Under the pieces are notes generated by a model. It was not told the DNA's origin, ran no database searches, and saw only the letters and a list, made by a program, of their open reading frames with translations. A program made the translations under genes and the position numbers. A stretch of DNA of 49,899 nt from Pseudomonas syringae (GTDB lineage Bacteria; Pseudomonadota; Gammaproteobacteria; Pseudomonadales; Pseudomonadaceae): assembly GCF_021606685.1 (NCBI RefSeq), contig NZ_WKCB01000041.1, positions 1-49,899 of the forward strand. The letters run 5' to 3'. Positions 31,226-39,721 of this stretch are shown here, in pieces; position 1 is the stretch's first letter, and every line of letters begins with the position of its first letter.

Positions 31226-33100
31226 CTACCTGACACCCCCGCGCAACCCCCCTACCCGCTCCTGCAACTGCGCAGGTGTCGCCAAGTCAACAGACACCGG
31301 CTCCCCCGCCACCAACACCACCCGCGACCAGATCCGGTGAAAGAAGCCCTTGTTCGGGTCCCGGCTGAAGAAACTCCCCCACAACCCCTGCAACGCCAGC
31401 GGAATCACCGGCACCGGCGTCTCTTCCAGAATGCGCGTCACGCCGCCGCGAAACTCGTTCATCTCGCCGTCAGCCGTCAGCTTGCCTTCCGGGAAGATGC
31501 ACACCAGCTCGCCTTCCTTGAGGTAATGGGCGATCCGCGTGAAGGCCTTTTCGTAGATCTGGATATCCTCGTTACGCCCGGCAATCGGAATCGCCCCGGC
31601 GGTACGGAAGATAAAATTCAACACCGGCAAGCGGTAGATCTTGTAGTACATGACAAAGCGAATCGGCCGACGCACCGCGCCACCAATCAGCAGTGCATCG
31701 ACAAACGACACGTGGTTGCACACCAACAGCGCCGCGCCCTCATCCGGGATCAGGTCGAGGTTTTTATGCTCCACGCGGTACATGGAATGGCTGAGCAGCC
31801 AGATCATAAAGCGCATGGTGAACTCGGGGACGATTTTGAAGATGTAGGTGTTCACCGCGATATTCAGCAGCGAGACCACCAGGAACAACTCGGGGATCGA
31901 CAGCTTGGCGACGCTCAGCAACAGGATCGACACGATCGCCGACACCACCATGAACAGCGCATTGAGGATGTTGTTGGCGGCAATCACCCGCGCCCGCTCG
32001 TTCTCGGCGGTGCGCGACTGGATCAGGGCGTACAGCGGCACAATATAAAAGCCGCCGAACACGCCCAGGCCGAGAATATCGAACAACACCCACCAGGCCT
32101 GGCCGTAACCGAGCACCGCCAGCCAGTCGTTGGCCTGCACATTCTGCGGGAAGCCGCCGGAGTGCCACCACAGCAACAGGCCGAATACGGTCAGGCCAAA
32201 GGAACCGAAAGGCACCAGCCCGATTTCCACCTTACGCCCGGAGAGTTTTTCGCAGAGCATCGAACCGAGGGCGATCCCCACCGAGAACACGGTGAGAATC
32301 AGCGTCACCACGGTTTCATCGCCGTACAGCCACTCCTTGGCGTAGGCCGGAATCTGTGTCAGGTAGATCGCGCCGACAAACCAGAACCACGAGTTGCCGA
32401 CGATAGAGCGCGACACCGCCGGGGTCTGCCCCAGGCCCAGGCGCAATGTGGCCCAGGACTCGCTGAAGATGTTCCAGTTCAAGCGCAGCTGCGGCGTAGA
32501 CGCCGCCGCGCGCGGAATACTGCGGCTGGCCAGGTAACCCAACACCGCCACGCCGATAATCGCCACCGCCACCACCGGTGCGTAATGGGTGGACGACATC
32601 ATGATCCCGGCGCCAATAGTGCCGGCCAGGATCGCCAGGAACGTGCCCATTTCCACCAGGCCATTACCGCCCACCAGCTCATCGTCGTGCAGGGCCTGCG
32701 GCATGATCGAGTACTTCACCGGGCCGAACAGCGCCGAGTGTGTGCCCATGGCAAACAGCGCCAGCAGCATCAGCTCCAGGTGGTTGAACAGAAACCCCGT
32801 GGCGCCGACGGCCATGATCACGATTTCGCCGACCTTGATCGCGCGGATCAAGGCGTCCTTGTTGAACTTCTCGCCAAACTGCCCGGCGAGTGCCGAAAAC
32901 AGGAAGAACGGCAGGATAAACAGCAACGCGCACAGGTTGACCCAGATGGCGCGGTCACCGTCGATGCTGAGCTTGTAGAGAATCGCCAGAATCAGCGATT
33001 GCTTGAAGATGTTGTCGTTGAACGCGCCCAGCAACTGGGTGATGAAAAACGGCAGGAAGCGCCGTGTGCGCAGCAAGGTGAATTGTGAGGGGTGGCTCAT
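31226..33100 (-). CDS. LplT-PlsC fusion: lysophospholipid MFS flippase joined to 1-acylglycerophosphate acyltransferase
   Basis: This 624-aa inner-membrane protein joins two functions. Residues about 1-400 are an MFS unit with about 12 helices that begins with the LplT-like FLPFFITQLLGAFNDNIFKQ. Residues about 430-610 are a PlsC-type acyltransferase, with motif I NHVSFVD (HX4D) and motif III FPEGKLT. E. coli has LplT for import of lysophospholipid and a separate Aas for reacylation. The fusion would couple flipping and reacylation (inference). The AMP-ligase half of Aas is missing, so an acyl donor such as acyl-CoA or acyl-ACP would be needed. ATG 33100 starts MSHPSQ. It is monocistronic. Confidence 0.92.
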   Translation of the reverse strand: MSHPSQFTLLRTRRFLPFFITQLLGAFNDNIFKQSLILAILYKLSIDGDRAIWVNLCALLFILPFFLFSALAGQFGEKFNKDALIRAIKVGEIVIMAVGATGFLFNHLELMLLALFAMGTHSALFGPVKYSIMPQALHDDELVGGNGLVEMGTFLAILAGTIGAGIMMSSTHYAPVVAVAIIGVAVLGYLASRSIPRAAASTPQLRLNWNIFSESWATLRLGLGQTPAVSRSIVGNSWFWFVGAIYLTQIPAYAKEWLYGDETVVTLILTVFSVGIALGSMLCEKLSGRKVEIGLVPFGSFGLTVFGLLLWWHSGGFPQNVQANDWLAVLGYGQAWWVLFDILGLGVFGGFYIVPLYALIQSRTAENERARVIAANNILNALFMVVSAIVSILLLSVAKLSIPELFLVVSLLNIAVNTYIFKIVPEFTMRFMIWLLSHSMYRVEHKNLDLIPDEGAALLVCNHVSFVDALLIGGAVRRPIRFVMYYKIYRLPVLNFIFRTAGAIPIAGRNEDIQIYEKAFTRIAHYLKEGELVCIFPEGKLTADGEMNEFRGGVTRILEETPVPVIPLALQGLWGSFFSRDPNKGFFHRIWSRVVLVAGEPVSVDLATPAQLQERVGGLRGGVR

Positions 33101-33165
33101 CGTCCGTGTTCCTGCGTGGCCTGAAGGCTTATAGAGAGTCAGGCCACGACTTTACCTAATCCTGC

Positions 33166-34314
33166 TTACTTATTCGCTAGCCCCGCAATGCACGGCGAAA
33201 CAAAAAGCTCACCTTTATAGGCGCCCTGCAGCGTGCGCTTGGCCACGATCAGCCACATCAGCGCCAATGCCATCACCAACACGCTGCCGAATACGCTGAA
33301 GAACCCCAGGTGCAGCAGGCTCGCCAGTTTCAATGTGGCCAGGGCGTAAACCCCCAGTGGGAAGGTGAAGCCCCACCAGCCAAGGTTGAACGGGATACCC
33401 GCGCGCAGGTAACGCAGGGTGATCAACACCGCGATCAGCATCCACCACAGGCCAAACCCCCACAGCGTAATGCCCGCCACCAGGCCCAGGCCGTTGGCCA
33501 TTTCACCGACACCCGGCAGGCCGTTGGCGGCAAAAATCGCCGGTGCGTCGCCGCCGAGCAGCAACATGCCAAGGGCACCGGTGCCGATGGGGCCGAGGGC
33601 CAGCCAGCTCGAGGCGGCCATGTTGGCGTGGGGCAGTTTATGCAAAGCCATGCGCAGCATCAGAATGGTCAGGATGCTGAACGCCACCGGCAGCGAAAAC
33701 GCCCACAACACATAGCTGGTCACCAGCATCACCAGCTGTGAATGGGCGTCGGCCAGATGGGGCGCGAGCAAACCACCGCTGGCCGCCGCGACTTCGGCAG
33801 CCACCACCGGCAACAGCCAAACGGCGGTCATTTGGTCGATGCTGTGTTCCTGGCGGGTGAACATCATGAACGGGATCAACACACCGCAGGCCAGGGCCAT
33901 TGCCACATCCAGCCACCACACGGCCTGGGCCAGCGCGATCACGTCGTCGCCCCAGCGGGGCAGGCCGAACAGCAATAAACCGTTGAGAATCGTGGCCAGG
34001 CCCATGGGGATGGTGCCGAAAAACATCGACACGGTGGAGTGCCCGAAAATCCGCCGCGCTTCGTGAAAAAACATCACCCAACGCGCGGCATACAAGGCGC
34101 TGAACAGAATGAACAAGCCAATGGTGAACAGCCACAAGCCTTCGGCAAGGGTGTGCAGCACGGGCAGGTTGACCGGCAATTGCGCTAGGGCCAGGGCCAG
34201 CACGCCGGTGCCCATGGTCGCGGCAAACCAGTTGGGGGTGAACTGGCGAATCACTTCCCGGGGACGGGTCAGGTGGCTCAGGGGTCTGTAGCTGATGGTA
34301 GTCGAGCAGGTCAT
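33166..34314 (-). CDS. TDT/SLAC1-family transporter (TehA-like)
   Basis: A 382-aa inner-membrane protein with about ten helices. It starts with a short soluble part and then FTPNWFAATMGTGVLALALA, the hallmark of the tellurite-resistance/dicarboxylate (TDT) and SLAC1 anion-channel family. FGLPRWGDD and LGWWGFTFPLGVYAL are also conserved in this group. Known members move malate, sulfite or small anions; sulfite efflux (Ssu1-like) is a possible role. It is followed in the same direction by no obvious partner. An A/T-rich 77-bp gap upstream separates it from the MFS gene and may carry its promoter. Confidence 0.88.
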   Translation of the reverse strand: MTCSTTISYRPLSHLTRPREVIRQFTPNWFAATMGTGVLALALAQLPVNLPVLHTLAEGLWLFTIGLFILFSALYAARWVMFFHEARRIFGHSTVSMFFGTIPMGLATILNGLLLFGLPRWGDDVIALAQAVWWLDVAMALACGVLIPFMMFTRQEHSIDQMTAVWLLPVVAAEVAAASGGLLAPHLADAHSQLVMLVTSYVLWAFSLPVAFSILTILMLRMALHKLPHANMAASSWLALGPIGTGALGMLLLGGDAPAIFAANGLPGVGEMANGLGLVAGITLWGFGLWWMLIAVLITLRYLRAGIPFNLGWWGFTFPLGVYALATLKLASLLHLGFFSVFGSVLVMALALMWLIVAKRTLQGAYKGELFVSPCIAGLANK

Positions 34315-34391
34315 GATGGCAATCCTCTTCCTCGCATGAGGTTGAGCCCATGGTAGAACCTGATCGAATATCTATATAACGGGTAATATCT

Positions 34392-35591
34392 CTAACTGTT
34401 ATCTGTTTTACCAATATAAGCCAGGCGCCGCTCTTTCCACAGCAGCCCAGCCAGGGCACCCAAGGCCAACAGGATCAGCACCGCGCCGTAACCATCGGTG
34501 GTGGCGATCAAACCCACGCTGCGAATCAAATTGCCCGCCAGCAACGACGGCAGGCAGAACGCCAGGTAGCTCAGCACATAGAAGGCCGACATCAAGCCCG
34601 CGCGCTCATGGGGCAATGCCAGTGGCACCACGCTGCGTAACGCACCGAGAAAACCTGCACCAAAGCCGCTGCCGGCGATCAACGTGGCGATGAAAAACAA
34701 CGGCAGGCTGGCGCTGTGTACAGCGGTCAGGATCAACGCCACACCGAGGGCCAGCAACCCGGCACCCAGGCGCAACACCTTGTCGGCCGGGCGATTGCGC
34801 AGGGTGAAAATCATCAGCGCCCCACTCACGGTCAGCACCGCTACCAGGCCACCGCCGATCAGGTTGGAGGTCGAACCGGTGGCTGCGCGTACCAGCGAAG
34901 GCGCGAGGGACAGGTAAAACCCACCCATCGCCCACACCGCCACGTCCACCGGCAACGCCAGCCACAAAGCCCGCCGCGCCTGAGGAGGCACGTGCAAGGT
35001 CGGACGCAGCGACGCCAGCGCGCCAGGCATACGGCTGACGGTTTCCGGCAGGCGCCATACGTACAAGGCCTGCAACAGCATCAGCAGCAGCAAGGTCCAG
35101 TAGATCAATTGGGTCGGCAGCGGCGCAAACTCCACCAGCAAGCTGCTGCCCATCGCGCCGCACGCCATGCCCAGCAACGGCGCCACGCTGTTGACCAGCG
35201 GGCCTTGCTGGCGGTCGGTGTCGAGCAGTGCTGCGCCCAACACGGCGGTGGCCATGCCGGTGGCAAACCCTTGCACGGTGCGCGCGGCGAGCAGCCAGGC
35301 CACGCTGCTCTCATTGATAAACAGCAACATCGCCAACATATTCAGGGCCAATGCAGCAAAAATCACCGGCTTGCGGCCCAGGTGGTCCGACAGCGAGCCG
35401 ACGGTCAACAGCGCCGCCAACAGGCTCAAGGCGTAGACGCCGAAGATCAGCGTCAGCATGCCGGCGGAAAAATGCAGGCCTTCCTGATACAGGTGATACA
35501 AGGGCGTTGGCGCACTGGAGGCCGCAAGAAACGTGAGCAAGGTGATCGCCAGGAACACCAGGCTGGAACGATGTGAAGTGAGGCTGGACAT
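34392..35591 (-). CDS. MFS transporter (12-helix exporter), divergent from a TetR-type regulator
   Basis: This 399-aa inner-membrane protein has about 12 helices. MFS motif A appears as VGSLSDHLGRKPVIF between helices 2 and 3. The N-terminus reads MSSLTSHRSSLVFLAITLLT. ATG 35591 is preferred; an in-frame codon two residues upstream is also possible. The gene is divergent from the TetR-type gene at 35683 across 91 bp that contain an 8-bp inverted repeat. This layout is typical of a repressed drug or solute exporter. The substrate is unknown. Confidence 0.9.
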   Translation of the reverse strand: MSSLTSHRSSLVFLAITLLTFLAASSAPTPLYHLYQEGLHFSAGMLTLIFGVYALSLLAALLTVGSLSDHLGRKPVIFAALALNMLAMLLFINESSVAWLLAARTVQGFATGMATAVLGAALLDTDRQQGPLVNSVAPLLGMACGAMGSSLLVEFAPLPTQLIYWTLLLLMLLQALYVWRLPETVSRMPGALASLRPTLHVPPQARRALWLALPVDVAVWAMGGFYLSLAPSLVRAATGSTSNLIGGGLVAVLTVSGALMIFTLRNRPADKVLRLGAGLLALGVALILTAVHSASLPLFFIATLIAGSGFGAGFLGALRSVVPLALPHERAGLMSAFYVLSYLAFCLPSLLAGNLIRSVGLIATTDGYGAVLILLALGALAGLLWKERRLAYIGKTDNS

Positions 35592-35616
35592 GGGCACGCT
35601 CTGCTAAAGCTAATAT

Positions 35617-35659
35617 TTTGCTTTTGCGGAGTGTGCTACCGGCCAGCGCTTAAAGCAAA
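35617..35659. promoter_or_regulatory. Candidate operator between MFS and TetR genes
   Basis: TTTGCTTT (35617-35624) and its reverse complement AAAGCAAA (35652-35659) lie in the 91-bp divergent promoter region, 27 bp apart. One half-site sits near each start codon. Binding by the TetR-type protein is an inference. Confidence 0.4.
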
Positions 35660-35682
35660 TTCTTTGTGTTAAGGTCGCAAAC

Positions 35683-36222
35683 ATGGCGATAAAAGAAGGC
35701 CTCCGCCCGGGGGGCCGTAGTGCCCGGGTACAAGAATCCGTTCATTCGGCCGTACGTGATTTGCTGGAAACTCATGAGCGCTCCAGCGTTACCGTGCCGA
35801 TGATTGCCGCACGCGCAGGGGTTACGCCCTCCACCATCTACCGGCGCTGGGGCGACCTTGGTGTGCTGCTCGCGGATGTGGCCCTGGCACGCATGCGCCC
35901 GGACAGTGAGCCAGCCAACACCGGCAGCCTGCGCGGCGACTTGCAGGCTTGGGCCGAGCAGTATCTGGATGAGATGAGTTCCGAGCCGGGTCGCAACATG
36001 ATGCGCGACCTGCAGTGCATGGTCACGCCGGGGTACTGCGTGAGCATCTTGAGTGGACAGCTGCAGGCGATTGTCGATCGCTATCCGGACCCGGTGCCAC
36101 CGAGCGTGGACCATTTGATCAACCTGATCGCAGCGCCCACAGTGTTTCGCATTCTGTTCTCGACCGAGCCGCTGACGGTGGAAGCGCTGCATGGGCTGAT
36201 CGAACTGGCACTCAATTCCTGA
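35683..36222 (+). CDS. TetR-family transcriptional regulator
   Basis: This 179-aa regulator has an N-terminal helix-turn-helix at about residues 15-60. It includes VTVPMIAARAGVTPSTIYRR, the typical TetR recognition helix, followed by WGDLGVLLADVA. The remaining helical domain (about 65-179) would bind a ligand; its C-terminal half resembles the TetR_C_11 type. It is divergent from the MFS exporter and probably represses it and itself. ATG 35683 is preceded by AAGG at about 12 nt (TTAAGGTCGCAAAC). A REPIN follows 18 bp after its stop. Confidence 0.9.
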   Translation: MAIKEGLRPGGRSARVQESVHSAVRDLLETHERSSVTVPMIAARAGVTPSTIYRRWGDLGVLLADVALARMRPDSEPANTGSLRGDLQAWAEQYLDEMSSEPGRNMMRDLQCMVTPGYCVSILSGQLQAIVDRYPDPVPPSVDHLINLIAAPTVFRILFSTEPLTVEALHGLIELALNS

Positions 36223-36239
36223 CGTTACGCCAATACAAA

Positions 36240-36328
36240 TGTGGGAGGGGGCTCGCTCCCGATAGCAGTGGATCAGTCAGTGCATGAGTGACTGACAGAT
36301 CGCTATCGGGGGCAAGCCCCCTCCCACA
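36240..36328. repeat. REPIN
   Basis: Inverted REP arms (tgtgggagggggctcgctcc and its near complement) surround a spacer with an extra small inverted repeat, CAGTCA/TGACTG. It separates the TetR-type gene from the convergent ABC operon. Confidence 0.9.
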
Positions 36329-36353
36329 TTTTTGACCGCGTACATCCGTTGAG

Positions 36354-37133
36354 TCAGGTACGCATCCCGCGCCCGCTCACCAGCAGCTTCGCACAGCCGA
36401 TGTACAGCACCACGGTCGCCACGATCATGAAGGTGATCGCCACGCTGATCTTGATATCCGACACGCCGAGGATGCCGTAGCGGAAGGCGTTGACCATGTG
36501 CAGCACCGGGTTGGCCAACGACACGGTCTGCCAGAACGGCGGCAGCAAGGTGATGGAGTAGAACACCCCGCCCAGGTAGGTCAGCGGCGTGAGCACGAAC
36601 GTCGGGATGATCGAAATGTCATCGAAGTTGCGCGCAAACACTGCGTTGATGAACCCCAGCAGCGAAAAAATCGTCGCCGTCAGTACGACCACCAGAATCG
36701 TCAGGCCGAGGTGATGCACTTGCAGGTGCGTGAAGAACAGCGACAGCAAGGTCACGATCACGCCCACCATCAGGCCGCGCAGTACGCCGCCCAGGGTGTA
36801 GCCGATCAGAATGGTGTGCGGCGACACCGGCGACACCATCAGTTCTTCGATGGAGCGCTGGAACTTGCTGCCGAAGAAGCTGGACACCACGTTGCCGTAG
36901 GAGTTGGTGATCACCGACATCATGATCAGGCCCGGCACGATGTATTCCATGTAGGTGAAACCACCCATATCGCCAATCTGCCGGCCGATCAGGTTACCGA
37001 AGATCACGAAATACAGGACCATGGTGATCGCCGGCGGCAGCAGGGTCTGCGGCCAGATCCGGGTAAAGCGCTTCACTTCGCGATAAACGATGGTTTGTAG
37101 CGCGACGAGGTTGGGTTGCAGTTCGGAACTCAT
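36354..37133 (-). CDS. yadH: ABC-2 type exporter permease (YadH-like)
   Basis: A 259-aa inner-membrane permease with six helices in the ABC-2 layout. It begins with a cytoplasmic segment (LVALQTIVYREVKRFTRIWP). Conserved stretches are FGNLIGRQIGDMGGFTYMEY and SVITNSYGNVVSSFFGSKFQ followed by RSIEELMVSPVSP, a coupling helix. Its ATG overlaps the stop of the upstream ATPase gene by 4 bp, so the two subunits are coupled. E. coli YadGH has no firmly established substrate. I recall the same gene pair near fadE in P. aeruginosa (PA2811-PA2812; unchecked). Confidence 0.92.
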   Translation of the reverse strand: MSSELQPNLVALQTIVYREVKRFTRIWPQTLLPPAITMVLYFVIFGNLIGRQIGDMGGFTYMEYIVPGLIMMSVITNSYGNVVSSFFGSKFQRSIEELMVSPVSPHTILIGYTLGGVLRGLMVGVIVTLLSLFFTHLQVHHLGLTILVVVLTATIFSLLGFINAVFARNFDDISIIPTFVLTPLTYLGGVFYSITLLPPFWQTVSLANPVLHMVNAFRYGILGVSDIKISVAITFMIVATVVLYIGCAKLLVSGRGMRT

Positions 37134-38062
37134 AACGCCACCTTCGCCAGATTTTTCTCCACCAGGGACACGAACAACTCCTCAAGGCGATTGGTTTTGT
37201 TGCGCAGGCTCAGCACTTCGATGTTCTGGGCCGCCAACTGAGTGAACAGCGCGGTAATGCCCATGGCTTTGTCCACCTGGATTTCCAGGGTATGGCTGTC
37301 CACCAGACGGCTGGGGTAGCCGAGCAATTGCGGCGGCACCGACAGGTTGTTTTTCAGGTCGAGCAGGAAGGTCTCCACGTGCAACTGACCCAGCAGGTTA
37401 CGCATGCTGGTGTTCTCGACGATGGTGCCATGGTCGATGATGCCGATATTGCGGCACAGCTGCTCAGCCTCCTCCAGGTAGTGGGTGGTGAGAATGATGG
37501 TGATGCCCTTCTCGTTCAGCTCGGTGAGGAAGGTCCACATCGAACGACGCAACTCGATATCCACACCGGCGGTGGGCTCATCGAGGATCAGCAGGCGCGG
37601 CTCATGGACGAGCGCGCGGGCAATCATCAAGCGACGCTTCATACCGCCGGACAGCGAACGCGACGGCACATCGCGCTTGTCCCACAGGCCCAATTGGGTC
37701 AGGTACTGCTCGGCACGTTCCTTGGCGATTTTTGCCGGGATGCCGTAGTAGCCGGCCTGGGTCACGACGATGTCGAATGTCTTTTCAAACTGGTTGAAGT
37801 TGAACTCCTGGGGCACCACACCGATGGAACGCTTGAGCGCCGCCGGGGATTTGTCCAGGTCGTGACCGAAGATATTCACCGTGCCGCTGGTCTTGTTGAC
37901 CAGGGTCGAGAGAATGCCGATGGTGGTGGATTTGCCGGCACCGTTGGGGCCGAGCAAGGCGAAGAAGTCACCTTCGGCAACGTCCAGATCGATACCACTC
38001 AGGGCCTGGAAACCGTTGCCGTAGGTTTTGGTTAGCTGCCGGATGGACAGAGCGGAACTCAT
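37130..38062 (-). CDS. yadG: ABC exporter ATP-binding protein (YadG-like)
   Basis: This 310-aa ATPase drives the YadH permease. It shows Walker A LLGPNGAGKST (residues about 34-44), a Q-loop in GVVPQEFNFNQ, signature SRSLSGGMKRRLMIARAL, Walker B RLLILDEPTAGVD and switch His in LTTHYLEEAEQ. A C-terminal domain of about 80 residues follows. ATG 38062 (MSSALSIRQLTKTYGNGFQA) was chosen; the upstream in-frame extension is not hydrophilic family sequence and lacks support. It is first in a two-gene operon. GST and transglutaminase-like genes lie upstream on the same strand, but a 134-bp gap separates them. Confidence 0.94.
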   Translation of the reverse strand: MSSALSIRQLTKTYGNGFQALSGIDLDVAEGDFFALLGPNGAGKSTTIGILSTLVNKTSGTVNIFGHDLDKSPAALKRSIGVVPQEFNFNQFEKTFDIVVTQAGYYGIPAKIAKERAEQYLTQLGLWDKRDVPSRSLSGGMKRRLMIARALVHEPRLLILDEPTAGVDIELRRSMWTFLTELNEKGITIILTTHYLEEAEQLCRNIGIIDHGTIVENTSMRNLLGQLHVETFLLDLKNNLSVPPQLLGYPSRLVDSHTLEIQVDKAMGITALFTQLAAQNIEVLSLRNKTNRLEELFVSLVEKNLAKVAL

Positions 38063-38196
38063 ATCGGAATACGCACCAAAGAAGGGAACAGAAAGAATAG
38101 ATGAGGGCGCAGCGCGCATAGTTCAACGGCTGCGCAAGGCAAGCATGGTGCTTGCCTGCGCCGCACAAGTACAGTCGCTCGTATTAATAGTCAGTA

Positions 38197-38814
38197 TTAA
38201 GTCAACGCGGTCATCACGGCTTTGCGGTACGCCGGGCGTTGCTGCAGGCGCTGGTACCAGGCCTCCAGATGGGGCATTGCCGGCCGTTCGATGGGCATTT
38301 CGAACCAGGCGTAGATAAAGCAGCCCAAGGGGATATCACCCATGCCGAACGCGCTGCCGGACAGATACGGCTGCTCGGCCAGCGCCTTGTCGACGGTACG
38401 GAATGCATCGATGCAGGCCTGACGCCCAGCATTGATGCTGTCCCAGTTCTGTTTTTCGGCAGGCGTACGCACGATGCCCCAGAACACCGCCTTGAACGGC
38501 TCGGCGATGGTCGAGGTGGTCCAGTCCATCCACTTCTCCGCGTTAGCGCGGGTTTGCAGGTCGCTCGGGTACAAAGCCGACGCATGCTTGGCGCAGAGGT
38601 AACGCACGATGGTGTTGGATTCCCACAACACAAAGTCGCCGTCTTCGATCATCGGCACCCGGCCATTGGGGTTCAACGCCCGGTATTGCGGCGTGTCGAC
38701 CACACCAAAAGCCCCGCCCGCATCAATTGCCTCATAGTCCAGGCCGAGTTCCTCGGCGCACCACAGTGCCTTCCTGACGTTTGATGAATTTTTACGACCC
38801 CAGATTTTCAGCAT
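38197..38814 (-). CDS. Glutathione S-transferase family protein
   Basis: A 205-aa cytosolic GST. The thioredoxin-like N-terminal domain (1-80) carries NSSNVRKALWCAEELGLDYE, with the Ser/Asn near residues 10-12 as candidate glutathione-activating residues. NPNGRVPMIED provides the cis-proline and ESNTIVRYLCAK the glutathione Ser. The all-helical C-terminal domain (about 88-205) includes GDIPLGCFIYAW, the N-capping motif. It is probably a general detoxification or disulfide enzyme; the native substrate is unknown. ATG 38814 starts MLKIWGRK. It follows the transglutaminase-like gene after 56 bp on the same strand and may be cotranscribed. Confidence 0.92.
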   Translation of the reverse strand: MLKIWGRKNSSNVRKALWCAEELGLDYEAIDAGGAFGVVDTPQYRALNPNGRVPMIEDGDFVLWESNTIVRYLCAKHASALYPSDLQTRANAEKWMDWTTSTIAEPFKAVFWGIVRTPAEKQNWDSINAGRQACIDAFRTVDKALAEQPYLSGSAFGMGDIPLGCFIYAWFEMPIERPAMPHLEAWYQRLQQRPAYRKAVMTALT

Positions 38815-38870
38815 GACCGCGCCTTATTGTTGATGTACATGGCTTGATGAAGGCAGCAGCATACGCCGGT

Positions 38871-39530
38871 TCATCCGCGGCTTGAATCGCTGTGCATATC
38901 GCCCAGCAATTGCGGCATGCCCTCGGCAAACAGGTGCGGGTAACAGCGCTGAATGTGAGCGAAAAAAAATCCCTCGGGCACGTCGCAAAATTGCCCGTGG
39001 TCCACCACGTACTCCATCGAACGCTGGCCCTGGCGATTGAACGCGTGAAAGACACTGTCGTTGACCCCATCGAACTCCAACGGCGGCACATCGAACAGCT
39101 CGCACAGTTGCTGGTTGAACGCCGGGGTGGCCTTGACCCAACGCCCCTGCAAAAACAGCTCGGTGTAACCATGCATGGCGAACACATCGCTCTTGAGCAA
39201 TGCGAGCAGGCGGGGCGTCGACAGGTGATTACGCACATCTGCCAAGCCGATACGCGCGGGGATGCCGCAGTGCCGCGCACACGCGGCAAGCAAGGTGGCC
39301 TTGGGCACGCAGTAACTCTCGCGGGTGGCCAGGGCGAAGCTGGCGCTCAAGGTGTCTGGGTCACGGCTGAACGTGTAGGGGTTGTAGCGAATCGCCTCAC
39401 GCACGGCGTAATAAAGACTGACTGCCTGGTCACTTAAATCCGCGCGGGTTCCACGATGTTTTTCGGCGAACTCCACCACCGCAGGGTGGTCACTATCGAT
39501 GAAGCGGCTGGGACTCAGGTACGTATCCAT
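38871..39530 (-). CDS. Transglutaminase-like cysteine protein
   Basis: This 219-aa cytoplasmic protein has a transglutaminase/protease-like core. The candidate catalytic Cys is in RESYCVPKATLLAAC and the candidate His in AMHGYTELFL. The expected third residue, Asp, is not at its usual place: the segment after the His reads GRWVKATPAFN. It also has SARHCGIPARIGLADV, the usual helix behind the Cys. These enzymes are thought to be proteases or amidases in bacteria. No signal peptide is seen. ATG 39530 starts MDTYLSPSRFIDSDHP; the open frame extends upstream without support. It is divergent from fadE across 191 bp. Confidence 0.82.
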   Translation of the reverse strand: MDTYLSPSRFIDSDHPAVVEFAEKHRGTRADLSDQAVSLYYAVREAIRYNPYTFSRDPDTLSASFALATRESYCVPKATLLAACARHCGIPARIGLADVRNHLSTPRLLALLKSDVFAMHGYTELFLQGRWVKATPAFNQQLCELFDVPPLEFDGVNDSVFHAFNRQGQRSMEYVVDHGQFCDVPEGFFFAHIQRCYPHLFAEGMPQLLGDMHSDSSRG

Positions 39531-39721
39531 GAGCGTGATCTCTGGGGTGAGCCTGGAGTTTAACGACAGGTCTGCCACGGAGATAACGACGATTCGGCCA
39601 AATGTCGGCGCCTGCTGCCAGATGCTCCCAGTACAACTTGTAACACCCTGATCACCCTGCTTGTTCGGATGCCGACTAAGCTCCCTGGTGGTTTCGCCCC
39701 TGGTTTCACGGAGGATTGAAT

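Noticed and set aside
31094..33088. 664-aa open frame on the plus strand
   Set aside because: It is antisense to the LplT-PlsC fusion and starts inside a REP pair; the sequence is rich in His, Gln and Arg with no domain.
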